NCBI GenBank assembly: GCA_020629285.1
Contig: JAHDDP010000012.1
Coordinates: forward strand, 24,956 to 88,955
Length of the DNA: 64,000 nucleotides
Source of the DNA: Maribacter sp.
GTDB lineage: Bacteria; Bacteroidota; Bacteroidia; Flavobacteriales; Flavobacteriaceae
Direction of reading: 5' to 3'
Below the pieces are notes generated by a model. The model made no database searches and was not told the origin of the DNA. It saw nothing but the letters and a program-made list of their open reading frames with translations. A program made the translations under genes and the position numbers. Numbering within the stretch: position 1 is the stretch's first letter; each line of letters opens with the position of its first letter. Below are positions 36,619 to 46,935 of the stretch, piece by piece.

Positions 36619-37884
36619 TTAAACCAAATACTCAAACAAGTCCGGTTTATCATTTATATATTCTCCATAGAAATTGTTAGATTTCATACGTTCTATCAAT
36701 GGCTTCAAGTCGTCTGGATTCTTTAATTCTATACCTACCACTGCCGGAGCATTTTCCCTACTAGATTTCTTTGAATACTCAAAGTGTGTAATGTCATCCG
36801 TAGGTCCAAGAATGTCAACCACAAACTCTTTTAAGGCTCCTGGTCTTTGAGGGAATCTAATGATAAAATAATGCTTTAGTTTTCCATATAATAATGCTCT
36901 TTCCTTAATTTCAGCCGTTCTAGTGATATCATTATTACTACCACCAATAATACACACTACATTTTTACCAGCAATTTCTTCTTTATAATCGTCTAAAGCT
37001 GCAATAGATAAAGCTCCAGCAGGTTCAACCACAATAGCATCCCTATTATAGAGATCTAGAATAGTTTGGCATGCTTTGCCTTCATCTACCGTAATCATGT
37101 TATCTAAATAATAGTTACAGATAGCATAGGTTAAGTTACCTACTTTTTTGACCGCTGCACCATCAATAAACTTATCTATATGATCAAGCGAAACTACTTC
37201 TCCCGTATCTATTGCTGTTTTCATAGACGGAGCACCTTTCGGTTCTACCCCTATTATTTTAGTATTAGGCGAAAGCTCACTAAAAACACTAATAAGTCCA
37301 GATGCTAGACCACCACCTCCAATGCAAACGAAAAGATAATCTATAGGTATTTTTGATTGCGAAATCAACTCAAGACCAACTGTAGCCTGACCTTCTATAA
37401 TTTTAGGGTCATCGAACGGATGTACAAATATTTTTCCATGTTTATCACCATAAGTTCTAGCAGCCATTGAGGCATCATCAAACGTATCGCCTTCCAAAAC
37501 TATTTCAACCCATTCGCCACCAAACAGTTTCGTTTGTTCTACTTTTTGTTTTGGTGTAACCGAAGGCATATAAATAGTACCCTTAATTTTTAAATGAAAA
37601 CAAGCAAATGCCACACCCTGGGCATGATTACCTGCACTGGCACAAATGACACCTCTTGCCCGTTCTTCTTCAGTTAAGGAGCATATTTTATTAAAGGCTC
37701 CTCTAATTTTATAAGAACGTACTCGCTGTAAATCTTCACGCTTTAAACGAACTTGACAGTTGTATTGTTTTGACAAACGAATACTATCTGTTAGCGGAGT
37801 TACTTCTGAAATTTCAGCAATGGTTTGTGCAGCTTGTAAGACATCATCTAATTTTGGAAAATATGCTGGCTTTGACCCTTTCAT
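36619..37884 (-). CDS. ilvA: Threonine ammonia-lyase (threonine deaminase)
   Basis: A 421-residue PLP enzyme that converts threonine to 2-oxobutyrate, the first step to isoleucine. The PLP Lys is in RSYKIRGAFNK (about residue 59), and the glycine loop is CIGGGGLASGL. A single ACT-like regulatory region occupies the last 90 residues (YFIIRFPQRPGALKEFV), shorter than the double ACT domain of E. coli IlvA. It is the last pathway gene of the ilv operon, 155 bases after ilvC. Confidence 0.93.
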   Translation of the reverse strand: MKGSKPAYFPKLDDVLQAAQTIAEISEVTPLTDSIRLSKQYNCQVRLKREDLQRVRSYKIRGAFNKICSLTEEERARGVICASAGNHAQGVAFACFHLKIKGTIYMPSVTPKQKVEQTKLFGGEWVEIVLEGDTFDDASMAARTYGDKHGKIFVHPFDDPKIIEGQATVGLELISQSKIPIDYLFVCIGGGGLASGLISVFSELSPNTKIIGVEPKGAPSMKTAIDTGEVVSLDHIDKFIDGAAVKKVGNLTYAICNYYLDNMITVDEGKACQTILDLYNRDAIVVEPAGALSIAALDDYKEEIAGKNVVCIIGGSNNDITRTAEIKERALLYGKLKHYFIIRFPQRPGALKEFVVDILGPTDDITHFEYSKKSSRENAPAVVGIELKNPDDLKPLIERMKSNNFYGEYINDKPDLFEYLV

Positions 37885-38039
37885 ATTATTAGCATTCTAT
37901 GATTAAAAAATTATAACTAGCATGAAACCTAAATTGTCCGCTTGAGAACATTACTTTTAAAACTACAACCTAATAAATGGTCATAACTTTTAGAATGTAC
38001 CCAACCGGACAATCGGTATATCTATAAAATATGATAACT

Positions 38040-39515
38040 CTATACGATAGGCTTCATTGCTGTCATTGACTCACGTAAACGAGTACCAACTATTTCTACC
38101 GGATGCGTACGTAATGCCTTATTTATAGCAATTAACTGTGCATTATCAACATCATTATCAATATCTCCAGAGAAATTAGTACCAATTACATCAGTATCAA
38201 TTCCTTTCATGAAATCAGTCAATAATGGCTTACACGCATGATCAAAAAGATAACAACCATATTCTGCAGTATCAGAAATAACACGGTTCATTTCAAACAA
38301 TTTCTTACGAGCAATTGTATTCGCTATTAACGGAGTTTCATGTAAAGACTCGTAGTATGCAGACTCGGCAATAATACCAGATTCCGTCATTGCCTCAAAA
38401 GCCAACTCAACACCAGCTCTTACCATGGCTACCATTAACACACCGTTGTCATAAAACTCTTGCTCAGTAATCTCTTGGCTACCTGCAGGAGTTTTCTCGA
38501 AAGCAGTTTCACCAGTGGCAGCTCTCCACGTCAATAAGTTCTTATCATCATTTGCCCAATCTTCCATCATTGTTTTTGAGAAATGACCGGTCATAATATC
38601 ATCCATATGCTTTTGAAACAACGGACGCATAATATCTTTTAATTCTTCTGATAATTCAAATGCCTTTACTTTAGCAGGATTTGAAAGACGATCCATCATA
38701 TGGGTAATACCACCATACTTCATTCCTTCGGTGATAGTTTCCCATCCGTATTGGATTAATTTAGAAGCATAACCAGCATCAATTCCTTTTTCAATCATTT
38801 TATCGAAACAAAGAATAGAACCTGTTTGCAACAAACCACAAAGAATAGTTTGCTCTCCCATTAAATCTGATTTTACCTCAGCAACGAAAGAAGACTCTAA
38901 TACACCGGCTCTATGACCACCTGTACCGGCAGCATAAGCTTTTGCCTGTGCTAAACCTTTACCTTCTGGATCATTCTCAGGGTGCACCGCAATTAAAGTC
39001 GGTACGCCAAACCCTCTCTTATACTCTTCCCTTACCTCAGAACCAGGACTTTTAGGAGCTACCATAATCACAGTCAAATCTTCACGAACCTGTGTACCTT
39101 CCTCTACAATATTAAAACCGTGAGAATAAGACAGTGTAGCACCTTTTTTCATTAATGGCATAACAGCACCTACTACGGCAGTATGCTGTTTGTCTGGAGT
39201 AAGGTTGATCACAACATCAGCAGTAGGAATCAATTCCTCGTAGGTACCCACTGTAAATCCGTTTTCAGATGCATTTACAAAAGATTGTCTTTTTTCTTTT
39301 ATAGCAGCATCACGAAGTGTGTAAGCGATATCTAAACCAGAATCTCTCATGTTCAACCCTTGGTTTAAACCTTGTGCACCACAACCTACGATTACAATTT
39401 TTTTGCCTTTTAAAGCATTTACACCATCTGCAAACTCAGACGAATCCATGAAGCGGCATTTTCCAAGTTGCGTTAACTTATCCCTTAATGATAGTGTATT
39501 AAAATAATTGGCCAT
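38040..39515 (-). CDS. ilvC: Ketol-acid reductoisomerase (class II, long form)
   Basis: A 491-residue NADPH-dependent enzyme of the duplicated-knot class II type found in E. coli. The Rossmann loop [10 protein letters not shown] is at residues 44-53, followed by [15 protein letters not shown], which fits NADPH preference. Catalytic-domain features are seen in [19 protein letters not shown]. It isomerises and reduces acetolactate and acetohydroxybutyrate. It lies 39 bases after ilvN in the operon. Confidence 0.95.
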   Translation of the reverse strand: MANYFNTLSLRDKLTQLGKCRFMDSSEFADGVNALKGKKIVIVGCGAQGLNQGLNMRDSGLDIAYTLRDAAIKEKRQSFVNASENGFTVGTYEELIPTADVVINLTPDKQHTAVVGAVMPLMKKGATLSYSHGFNIVEEGTQVREDLTVIMVAPKSPGSEVREEYKRGFGVPTLIAVHPENDPEGKGLAQAKAYAAGTGGHRAGVLESSFVAEVKSDLMGEQTILCGLLQTGSILCFDKMIEKGIDAGYASKLIQYGWETITEGMKYGGITHMMDRLSNPAKVKAFELSEELKDIMRPLFQKHMDDIMTGHFSKTMMEDWANDDKNLLTWRAATGETAFEKTPAGSQEITEQEFYDNGVLMVAMVRAGVELAFEAMTESGIIAESAYYESLHETPLIANTIARKKLFEMNRVISDTAEYGCYLFDHACKPLLTDFMKGIDTDVIGTNFSGDIDNDVDNAQLIAINKALRTHPVEIVGTRLRESMTAMKPIV

Positions 39516-39554
39516 TTTGTATTTACTTTATTTGATTATTGTTTTATTCTTTAT

Positions 39555-40073
39555 TTAAAATTCTTTTAATATTGAAGAAATTTTCATTTCATCCTTAGTA
39601 ACGGAAATACGACCAGAGCGTACAAACTGCATAATTCCATAAGGCTTTAATTGATCGTGCATTTCATCAATTTCACTTCTTCTACCACTTTTTGCAATAA
39701 CAAAGAAATCTCTTGATACCGTTACGATCTGAGCATTATTATCCTTAATAATGTTCTGAATTTGACGCTCGTCGAACAAAAGCCCCGATGCTATTTTGAA
39801 CAAAGCCGATTCTTGATAAATGGTTTCATCATCAGTATGGTAATATGCTTTTATTACCTCTATTTGTTTCTCTATTTGACCGACGATATTGTGTACCCAT
39901 TTTTCAGTTGTATGAGCTACGATCGTAAATTTAGATACATCGTCAATCTCTGACTTAGAGACGTTTAAACTTTCTATATTGATATGTCTCTTTAAAAATA
40001 TACCTGATATTCTATTCAGTAATCCAACGTTATTTTCTGAATATACCGATATTGTAAACCATTTATTTTCCAT
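39555..40073 (-). CDS. ilvN: Acetolactate synthase small (regulatory) subunit
   Basis: A 172-residue regulatory subunit. The N-terminal ACT domain reads FTISVYSENNVGLLNRISGIFLKR and NIESLNVSKSE, the usual valine-binding region. The C-terminal domain (residues about 90-172) matches the full-length IlvN/IlvH type. It gives feedback control and activates IlvB. It is separated from ilvB by a methyltransferase gene, which is not the usual arrangement. Confidence 0.92.
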   Translation of the reverse strand: MENKWFTISVYSENNVGLLNRISGIFLKRHINIESLNVSKSEIDDVSKFTIVAHTTEKWVHNIVGQIEKQIEVIKAYYHTDDETIYQESALFKIASGLLFDERQIQNIIKDNNAQIVTVSRDFFVIAKSGRRSEIDEMHDQLKPYGIMQFVRSGRISVTKDEMKISSILKEF

Positions 40074-40136
40074 AAGCTTTAATTACCTATTCCTTTCTTC
40101 AAAAGGATTTTATGGTGTCATTATAATTATTCTATA

Positions 40137-40715
40137 CTATTTCTTTACGGCCATTATTAAGCCTGTAGACCAATTCATTTTGGTCAATTGTAAATCTTTA
40201 CGTTGTTCTAAATACGCTGTCAGTTCAATCACATTATCTTCATGACCCGCTGGCCAATTTGGCTGTTTGGTCATATCATCTATAATGTAAAAGCCGCCAA
40301 CATTTATCAAATTTAAAACCTCATCGATTTCACTGTACTTACCTGGCCAGGCATCTGCAAAAATCAAATCGAATTTTGCACCTGAATATTCCTTGATCCA
40401 ATCAGCACCATCTTTGCAAACAACCTCAACTCTATCATCATCACCAAAATAACTAGAAGCGATAGAAATTAATTCTTGATCGTTATCTACGGATATCAAT
40501 TTAGAATCAGCATCCATACCTTCAATCATCCAAGAAAGACTTAGACCAATACCAGTTCCAATTTCTAAAAAATTACCATTTGGTTTAGAAGCTATTAAGG
40601 TTTTGAGAAAGCTACCAACGTACAGGTCTGAAGGCATCGTAAATCCGATTTCCTCAGATTTACGAGTTATCTCCGTATGTATTTTAGGAATGTCCTGTAT
40701 GTTCGTATCGTTCAT
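40137..40715 (-). CDS. Class I SAM-dependent O-methyltransferase-like protein inside the ilv operon
   Basis: A 192-residue Rossmann-fold methyltransferase. Motif I is GNFLEIGTGIGLSLSWM, the acidic SAM-binding end of beta-2 is KLISVDNDQE, and motif IV is FDLIFADAWPGKY. It resembles the catechol/caffeoyl-CoA O-methyltransferase group. It sits 16 bases after ilvB and 63 bases before ilvN on the same strand, so it is co-transcribed with branched-chain amino acid genes. Its substrate is unknown. A role in the pathway is not established; it may simply be a passenger gene. Confidence 0.83.
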   Translation of the reverse strand: MNDTNIQDIPKIHTEITRKSEEIGFTMPSDLYVGSFLKTLIASKPNGNFLEIGTGIGLSLSWMIEGMDADSKLISVDNDQELISIASSYFGDDDRVEVVCKDGADWIKEYSGAKFDLIFADAWPGKYSEIDEVLNLINVGGFYIIDDMTKQPNWPAGHEDNVIELTAYLEQRKDLQLTKMNWSTGLIMAVKK

Positions 40716-40731
40716 GAGATTGTTATTGCTG

Positions 40732-42465
40732 CTATTTCAATCTAACTTCAGAAACCGAAGCTCCAGAAGGTATCATAGGAAATACATTATCTTCTTGCTC
40801 AACCTTAACCTCTAAGAAATAAGGTTCTTTAGAAGCCATCATTTCTTGAATGGTAGATTTTAAATCTTTACGCTCAGATATTCTTTTTGCTTCAATGCTA
40901 TAACCTTCAGCTATTTTTACAAAATCAGGATTCACCATAACCGTAGATGCATATCTTTTTTCAAAGAACAACTCTTGCCATTGGCGTACCATACCTAAGT
41001 GCTCATTGTTCAAAACAACAATTTTCACAGGTACTTTATGTTGAAAAATTACACCTAATTCCTGAATAGTCATTTGATAACCACCATCTCCAATGATAGC
41101 AACCACTTCCCTATCCATAGCGCCCATTTTAGCACCTATAGCTGCTGGTAAAGCAAAACCCATAGTACCTAATCCACCAGAGGTAATATTACTTTTAGAT
41201 TGAGAGAATTTAGCATATCTACAAGCAATCATTTGATGCTGACCTACATCAGAAACGATAACCGCTTTGTTATTTGAAGCCAAATTAATTTCTTCGATGA
41301 CCTCACCCATAGTTAAACCTTCTTTGGTTGGGTGAATGTCATTCTTTATAATCGTATCGAATTCAATTTTATATTTCTCTTTAAAGATATTATGCCAAGA
41401 CTCATGTTTGTTCTCATTTATCAATGGTAGTAACAATCCTAAAGTATCTTTTGAATTACCTAAAACTGCCACGTCTGCATGCACATTCTTGTTAATTTCA
41501 GCAGGATCAATTTCGAAGTGAATTACTTTTGCTTGTTTGGCGTAATCTTCTAATCTACCTGTTACACGATCGTCAAAACGCATACCTATGGCAATTAACA
41601 AATCGCACTCATTGGTCATTAAGTTAGGTCCGTAATTACCGTGCATACCAACCATACCCACATTCAAAGGGTGAGCCGTATCTAAAGCAGATGCGCCCAT
41701 TATAGTCCATGCAGCAGGTATTCCCGCCTTCTCTACCAATTCTTTCAATTCTTGTTCAGCCTGACCAAGTATAACACCTTGTCCCCATACTATAAATGGT
41801 TTTTTAGCGCTATTAATTAAATCCGCCGCCGCTTGAATTGCACTCATTTTTGGTTTTGGAACCGGCTTATAACTTCTGACCGCAGTACATTTCTCATAAG
41901 AGAAATCGAACGCATCTATCTGTGCATTTTTAGTAATATCGATTAATACCGGACCTGGTCTACCAGATTTGGCAATATAAAATGCTTTCGCCATAACTTC
42001 TGGAATTTCAGAAGCTTCGGTAATTTGGTAATTCCACTTCGTTACCGGAGTAGAGATACCTATAATATCAGTTTCTTGAAAAGCATCCGTACCTAACAGT
42101 TGCCTAGTAACTTGACCAGTAATGCAAACCATAGGTGTTGAGTCTATCTGCGCATCTGCAAGACCAGTCACCAAATTAGTTGCACCAGGACCAGATGTTG
42201 CTATAGCGACACCCACTCTACCGGAAACACGAGCATACCCTTGAGCAGCATGCGTAGCACCCTGTTCATGTCTTGTAAGAATATGTGTTAATTTATCTTG
42301 AAATTTATATAGTTCATCGTAGACGGGCATAATTGCACCACCAGGGTAGCCATACATTGTTTCGACACCTTCTGCCAACAAACAATGAATTATTGCCTCT
42401 GCTCCAGAAATCTTAATCGTTTTCTTGGAATCTGTACCTTTTTTCTTCTCTTTTACTGTTTCCAT
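40732..42465 (-). CDS. ilvB: Acetolactate synthase large (catalytic) subunit
   Basis: A 577-residue thiamine-diphosphate enzyme. The N-terminal GGAIMPVYDEL and the catalytic Glu in THILTRHEQGATHAAQG, the central FAD-binding domain with IGMRFDDRVTGRL, and the C-terminal ThDP/Mg motif GDGGYQMTIQELGVIFQH-to-NNEHLGMVRQW are all present. It condenses pyruvate with itself or with 2-oxobutyrate. It is the second gene of the operon, 92 bases after ilvD. Confidence 0.95.
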   Translation of the reverse strand: METVKEKKKGTDSKKTIKISGAEAIIHCLLAEGVETMYGYPGGAIMPVYDELYKFQDKLTHILTRHEQGATHAAQGYARVSGRVGVAIATSGPGATNLVTGLADAQIDSTPMVCITGQVTRQLLGTDAFQETDIIGISTPVTKWNYQITEASEIPEVMAKAFYIAKSGRPGPVLIDITKNAQIDAFDFSYEKCTAVRSYKPVPKPKMSAIQAAADLINSAKKPFIVWGQGVILGQAEQELKELVEKAGIPAAWTIMGASALDTAHPLNVGMVGMHGNYGPNLMTNECDLLIAIGMRFDDRVTGRLEDYAKQAKVIHFEIDPAEINKNVHADVAVLGNSKDTLGLLLPLINENKHESWHNIFKEKYKIEFDTIIKNDIHPTKEGLTMGEVIEEINLASNNKAVIVSDVGQHQMIACRYAKFSQSKSNITSGGLGTMGFALPAAIGAKMGAMDREVVAIIGDGGYQMTIQELGVIFQHKVPVKIVVLNNEHLGMVRQWQELFFEKRYASTVMVNPDFVKIAEGYSIEAKRISERKDLKSTIQEMMASKEPYFLEVKVEQEDNVFPMIPSGASVSEVRLK

Positions 42466-42527
42466 AATTAATAATCAAATTCAAGCATTGCATATAAGAG
42501 TTACAATTACCTGATATTAAAATCCTT

Positions 42528-42547
42528 CTAGACTTCCTAAAGTCTAG
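42528..42547 (-). other. Hairpin in the ilvD-ilvB gap
   Basis: CTAGACTT and AAGTCTAG form a perfect 8-bp stem with a four-base loop. No T-run follows on the minus strand, so it is probably a processing or stability element rather than a terminator. Confidence 0.45.
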
Positions 42548-42557
42548 CCGGTGTTAT

Positions 42558-44234
42558 TTAAAACTCATCGGTTACACAACCTTGTGCAGCAGAAGAGACG
42601 GAACGAGCATATTTGTATAATACTCCTTTCTTAAACTTTAAAGCCGGCTCTACCCATGCTTCTTTACGTTTTGCTAATTCCTCATCAGACACTTCTACAT
42701 TAATAGAATTTGTTTCTGCGTCGATTGTAATTGTATCTCCATCTTTAACTAAAGCTATAGTACCACCATCTTGTGCTTCTGGCGAAATATGCCCCACTAC
42801 AAAGCCATGTGTTCCTCCTGAGAAACGACCATCTGTAATCAATGCCACATCTTTACCTAAACCTGCACCCATTATGGCCGCTGTAGGTTTTAACATTTCT
42901 GGCATTCCCGGACCTCCTTTAGGACCTTCATATCTGATGACGACTACATTTCCTTTTTCTACTTTACCTCCGCGTATAGCGTCATTGGCATCATACTCAC
43001 TATTAAATACTTTTGCCGTGCCTTTAAACAACAAACCTTCTTTTCCTGTGATTTTTGCTACGGAACCATTTTCCGCCAAATTACCATATAACATTCTTAG
43101 ATGCCCAGTTGCCTTAATTGGCTTATCTAAAGGCATAATAACGTCTTGACCTTCTTCTAAATCTGGAACATTTTCTAGATTCTGCGCTAATGTTTTCCCT
43201 GTTACGGTCAAACAATCTCCATGTAAAAGACCATTTTTCAACAAGTATTTTAAAACAGCCGGTATACCACCTATTCTATGAACATCTTCCATTAAATATT
43301 TACCACTAGGTTTTAAATCTGCAATGAATGGAGTAGTATCACTTATATGCTGAAAATCTTTTAGCGTAAAATCAATATCCGCAGCTCTTGCGATTGCCAA
43401 GAAATGTAATACTGCATTTGTAGAGCCTCCCATAATGGTTACCAGACGAATAGCATTCTCTAAAGATTTGCGTGTAACAATATCCAGAGGTTTAATATCT
43501 TTTTCTATAAGAATACGCATTTGCTTTCCTGCTGCAATACACTCTTCTTCTTTATTGTTGCTGATTGCAGGGTTAGAAGAATTATATGGCATAGACATTC
43601 CTAGCGCTTCTATTGCAGAAGCCATAGTATTTGCTGTATACATACCTCCACAAGCTCCAGCTCCCGGTATAGACTTTTTAATGATGGATTTATAATTTTT
43701 ATCGTCCATAGTACCAGCTACTTTCTCTCCCCATGCCTCGAACGCAGAAACAATATCAAGCTTTCTATCTTCATGACAACCAGATGCTATTGTTCCTCCA
43801 TACACTAAAATTGCAGGACGGTTTAATCGTATCATTGCCATTAATGCTCCTGGCATATTCTTATCACAACCTACAACCGTTACCAATGCATCATAAGACA
43901 TACCTTGCACAACAGTTTCCATAGAATCTGCAATAATATCTCTAGATGGTAACGAAAAACGCATTCCCGGGGTACCCATAGAAATACCATCACTAACACC
44001 AATAGTATTAAAAATTAAACCTACAGTTTCTTTAGAGTTAACCCCTTCTTTAACCAATTTTGCCAAATCATTTAAGTGCATATTACAAGGGTTACCTTCA
44101 TAACCTGTACTTGCAATACCAACTAACGGTTTAGTAAAATCTTCATCTTTAAAACCAATAGCATATAGCATTGCTTGTGCTGCCGGTTGTGTTGGATCTT
44201 GAGTAACGTTTTTACTGTATTTATTTAATTCCAT
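42558..44234 (-). CDS. ilvD: Dihydroxy-acid dehydratase
   Basis: A 558-residue iron-sulfur dehydratase. Cluster cysteines are visible in GNPCNMHL (Cys50), [10 protein letters not shown] and [14 protein letters not shown]; the C-terminal [16 protein letters not shown] is the family signature. It makes the 2-oxoacids of valine and isoleucine (and 2-oxoisovalerate for leucine). It is the promoter-proximal gene of the ilv operon. Confidence 0.95.
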   Translation of the reverse strand: MELNKYSKNVTQDPTQPAAQAMLYAIGFKDEDFTKPLVGIASTGYEGNPCNMHLNDLAKLVKEGVNSKETVGLIFNTIGVSDGISMGTPGMRFSLPSRDIIADSMETVVQGMSYDALVTVVGCDKNMPGALMAMIRLNRPAILVYGGTIASGCHEDRKLDIVSAFEAWGEKVAGTMDDKNYKSIIKKSIPGAGACGGMYTANTMASAIEALGMSMPYNSSNPAISNNKEEECIAAGKQMRILIEKDIKPLDIVTRKSLENAIRLVTIMGGSTNAVLHFLAIARAADIDFTLKDFQHISDTTPFIADLKPSGKYLMEDVHRIGGIPAVLKYLLKNGLLHGDCLTVTGKTLAQNLENVPDLEEGQDVIMPLDKPIKATGHLRMLYGNLAENGSVAKITGKEGLLFKGTAKVFNSEYDANDAIRGGKVEKGNVVVIRYEGPKGGPGMPEMLKPTAAIMGAGLGKDVALITDGRFSGGTHGFVVGHISPEAQDGGTIALVKDGDTITIDAETNSINVEVSDEELAKRKEAWVEPALKFKKGVLYKYARSVSSAAQGCVTDEF

Positions 44235-44281
44235 AATCTAAATCTCGTATGCTTATCTTGATTTCTTAAATACTACTTAAT

Positions 44282-44289
44282 CAAAGATA
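44282..44289 (-). promoter_or_regulatory. Candidate -7 promoter element of the ilv operon
   Basis: On the minus strand TATCTTTG matches TAnnTTTG, 47 bases before the ilvD ATG. The leader would be about 40 bases, too short for classical attenuation. Confidence 0.45.
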
Positions 44290-44443
44290 AAAGTTTATAA
44301 AAATTTCTAATTTTAACAATAATGGACAATACAAATTCACTTTATCAAAAATGAACTTAATTAATTGAATACCAAATATTTAAATAGTCATTATATACCA
44401 TATTCAATACTTCAAAACTCACGGATATTATTCATATTTCATA

Positions 44444-44481
44444 AAAAAACCTGCATCAAATAAATCTGATACAGGTTTTTT
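44444..44481. terminator. Terminator of the pxp operon
   Basis: AAAAAACCTGCATC pairs with GATACAGGTTTTTT (one mismatch) around a ten-base loop. It works in both directions; by position it ends the pxpABC transcript upstream of ilvD. Confidence 0.85.
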
Positions 44482-44625
44482 CATTGTATGAAAAACTATA
44501 TCATCCCTTAGTAGGAATGACAATGACTAGTCTAATATTTAAATTTGATAATATCATACTACAATAGTACTGAAAAATTAGCTGTAAAATAACCGCTTAA
44601 CAAAATCGGTACAAAAAGTATTAAA

Positions 44626-45465
44626 TTACACCAATTTGAAGCTAATGGTATCTCCACCTTTCTTTTGTGCCAATATGCAAATAGCCCTATCGGTTAATTG
44701 AACCGCTCTTGGATAGCCGCCTGTCGTTTGACCGTCTTTCATTAAAACAATTAGTTTGCCCGCAGGTGTTAACTGTACCGTACCAGGTATAGTCGCAGAC
44801 GTAAGCATTGAAATTGTATGTGCCTGTATAGTTTCAGACAATTGATAGGCCATTCTATTGTTCTCATGTGCAACAGTGAATGTTCTAGAGAAAATTTCTT
44901 CTAACTGCTTATCGGTCAATATATCAAATTCCGGGGCTTTATTTACTTCAAGAACAGAATCGTCTAAAAATGAAGCTACCTTAATCTCTGATATTTTAGG
45001 CTGAAAATCTTCTTGTACCGCAAAAGGCACGGCATCATTATCAGTTAATCTATTATATTTTGTGATCGGTTGATAGAAAGACCTACTACCTAATACTTGT
45101 TTAGAAGTAAAGCCGCCTTTTACAGCTAAGTATGATCTAAATCCTTTTTCTAATTTACCAAAAGAAAGAATATCACCTTTGCTTATCGTATAAACCTTGT
45201 AATTTTGAACAGGAAGATTATTCAGCGTAGCTGACATTTTTGCCCCACCAAGTGCTATATAGGTTTCTTTTTCAAAAATAAGCGTGGGTCCGGTCATGGT
45301 AATTTCTAATACAGCAGCAGATTCTTCATTCTCAAGTAGAGAATTTACCTTAAAAACCGAAATCTCATCCATAACTCCAGAAACAGGAACTCCTTTATTT
45401 CTATAATGAAATCTACCTGAATCTTGTATGGTGGTATAAAAACCTGCTTTCAGCACTTTAAGCAT
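44626..45465 (-). CDS. pxpC: 5-oxoprolinase subunit C (biotin-dependent carboxyltransferase/KipA-like)
   Basis: A 279-residue protein of the AHS2/KipA family. N-terminal motifs are TTIQDSGRFHYRNKGVPVSG and MDEISVFKVNSLL; the C-terminal LMKDGQTTGGYPRAVQL is the family signature. With PxpA and PxpB it forms the ATP-dependent prokaryotic 5-oxoprolinase that opens pyroglutamate to glutamate. Its start overlaps the pxpB end by 8 bases. Confidence 0.9.
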   Translation of the reverse strand: MLKVLKAGFYTTIQDSGRFHYRNKGVPVSGVMDEISVFKVNSLLENEESAAVLEITMTGPTLIFEKETYIALGGAKMSATLNNLPVQNYKVYTISKGDILSFGKLEKGFRSYLAVKGGFTSKQVLGSRSFYQPITKYNRLTDNDAVPFAVQEDFQPKISEIKVASFLDDSVLEVNKAPEFDILTDKQLEEIFSRTFTVAHENNRMAYQLSETIQAHTISMLTSATIPGTVQLTPAGKLIVLMKDGQTTGGYPRAVQLTDRAICILAQKKGGDTISFKLV

Positions 45466-46195
45466 CTATCTTAATTTTTTCAGGTTTATAAATTCCTACC
45501 TCAGCTTCTATCTTGCAAAGGTCATGTTCGGCTTTTGATATTTCATAAAATTCAATTTTATCACCTACACTTACAAAGCAAGGATTCTCTTTGGATGCAT
45601 CAAAAATAGGAACCGCACAATTACCGATAATATTCCACCCACCGGGAGACTCTTGCGGATAAATACCCGCCTGCTTACCAGCAATACCTACTGAACCTTT
45701 TACCACTCTTGACCTTGGTGTAGCTTTTCTAGGTATTTCAAGTTCTTTATCAATACCGCCCAAATACATAAAACCAGGTAAAAACCCGATACCAAAAACG
45801 GTATATGTAGCACCTGTGTGCAAGGCAATAATCTCTTCTTTCGTTTTATGCAGTTGATTTGCTACTTCCTCTACATCTAGACCAAACTCCAAATCATACG
45901 AAACCGGTAATCGCCACAAATATCTATCCGGTTTAGGTGACTCTTTCAATTGCAAGTACCACTTATGTAATTCAGAAGATAATTTCTGGAAATCAAGTTG
46001 TTTCGTCCTATTTATAATTAAAAGAGAATTATAAGAAGGTACCAACTCCCACTCTTTATTGGTAAACACTTCTTTGATTAAAAACCTTTCGAAATGTAAT
46101 ATCTTTTCTAATATAATTTCACTGACCTCATTTGGCCATTCAATTAAGACAGAATGAACACCGAACGGTTTAATATTTATTTTAGGGGAATTCAC
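45458..46195 (-). CDS. pxpB: 5-oxoprolinase subunit B (KipI/AHS1-like)
   Basis: A 245-residue AHS1/KipI protein. Its C-terminal half carries the cyclophilin-like KipI core with GIGFLPGFMYLGGID, PRSRVVKGSVGIAGKQAGIY and SPGGWNIIGNC. In some genomes KipI homologues are described as kinase inhibitors, but linkage to pxpA and pxpC supports a 5-oxoprolinase role. It overlaps both neighbours by a few bases, so translation is coupled. Confidence 0.9.
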   Translation of the reverse strand: MNSPKINIKPFGVHSVLIEWPNEVSEIILEKILHFERFLIKEVFTNKEWELVPSYNSLLIINRTKQLDFQKLSSELHKWYLQLKESPKPDRYLWRLPVSYDLEFGLDVEEVANQLHKTKEEIIALHTGATYTVFGIGFLPGFMYLGGIDKELEIPRKATPRSRVVKGSVGIAGKQAGIYPQESPGGWNIIGNCAVPIFDASKENPCFVSVGDKIEFYEISKAEHDLCKIEAEVGIYKPEKIKIDA

Positions 46196-46935
46196 GATTT
46201 TACTTGTAGATTATGATGTGGCAATTCATTTGAAAGATACGCCAAAATTTGCAATGCAGCAGGGGTATCACCATGAATGCAGTAGGTATCTGCCTCTATA
46301 GTTACATAATTGCCATTTATTGTATTTACCACCTTATCATTATACATCAGTAAGATATGGTTCAAAACCTCTTTACCAGTGGTAACCAAAGCATTCTTTT
46401 CTTTTCTTGACACCAAACTTAAATCATCATTATAATTTCTATCTGCGAACGCTTCTACCAAAACTTTAAATCCGTTTTTAACTGCCAATTTTTGAATGAC
46501 GCTGTTAAAAGGAACATATAATAAGGCAGTATGTTTATAAGGTGCTACCGCTGTTAAAAAAGTTTCTGCCAAATGTTCATCTTTGGCTGTATCATTATAC
46601 AAAGCACCATGGGGCTTAATATGATGCAATGTGATATTAATTTCTTCTCGCACAGATTCAAACAACTCCATTTGAGTTTGAATACTTTTAATAAGCTCAT
46701 CATTAGAAATTGACATACTAACACGCCCAAAATTTTCTATATCAGGATACGATGGATGCGCACCAACCTTAACTCCATATTTATTTGCCAGTTCTAAGCA
46801 TTGTATAATAGTTTCTTTTGAACCAGCGTGACCGCCACAAGCAATATTACAAGAGCTTATCAAGGGAAAAAGGTCTTTCTCGTTACCAATCCCCTCTCCT
46901 ACATCGCAATTAATATCAATAACTCTTTTCGTCAT
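46192..46935 (-). CDS. pxpA: 5-oxoprolinase subunit A (LamB/YcsF family)
   Basis: A 247-residue LamB/YcsF protein with the signature DINCDVGEG followed by ISSCNIACGGHAGS and VGAHPSYPD near the N-terminus. It is the hydrolase-side subunit of 5-oxoprolinase. The stop overlaps the pxpB start by 4 bases, and its ATG begins right at the end of the Nramp-like gene, so all four genes are one transcript. Confidence 0.92.
   Translation of the reverse strand: MTKRVIDINCDVGEGIGNEKDLFPLISSCNIACGGHAGSKETIIQCLELANKYGVKVGAHPSYPDIENFGRVSMSISNDELIKSIQTQMELFESVREEINITLHHIKPHGALYNDTAKDEHLAETFLTAVAPYKHTALLYVPFNSVIQKLAVKNGFKVLVEAFADRNYNDDLSLVSRKEKNALVTTGKEVLNHILLMYNDKVVNTINGNYVTIEADTYCIHGDTPAALQILAYLSNELPHHNLQVKS

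Larger units (their letters stand above)
44235..44625. other. 391-base gap between ilvD and pxpC
   Basis: AT-rich and non-coding. It contains the terminator of the pxp operon near 44444 and a -7 box for ilvD at 44282. No leader peptide with Ile/Val/Leu codon runs and no T-box-like structure could be seen. Confidence 0.7.

Noticed and set aside
42613..43149. A 178-codon open frame on the plus strand opposite ilvD
   Set aside because: It is exactly antisense to a well-supported gene, and its composition (Ser/Pro-rich) is what the reverse of an IlvD frame gives.
44235..44481. A transcription attenuator or leader peptide controlling the ilv operon
   Set aside because: The strong hairpin at 44444 lies about 155 bases upstream of the likely ilvD promoter, and no short frame rich in Ile, Val or Leu codons precedes ilvD. 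The hairpin fits the end of the pxp operon.
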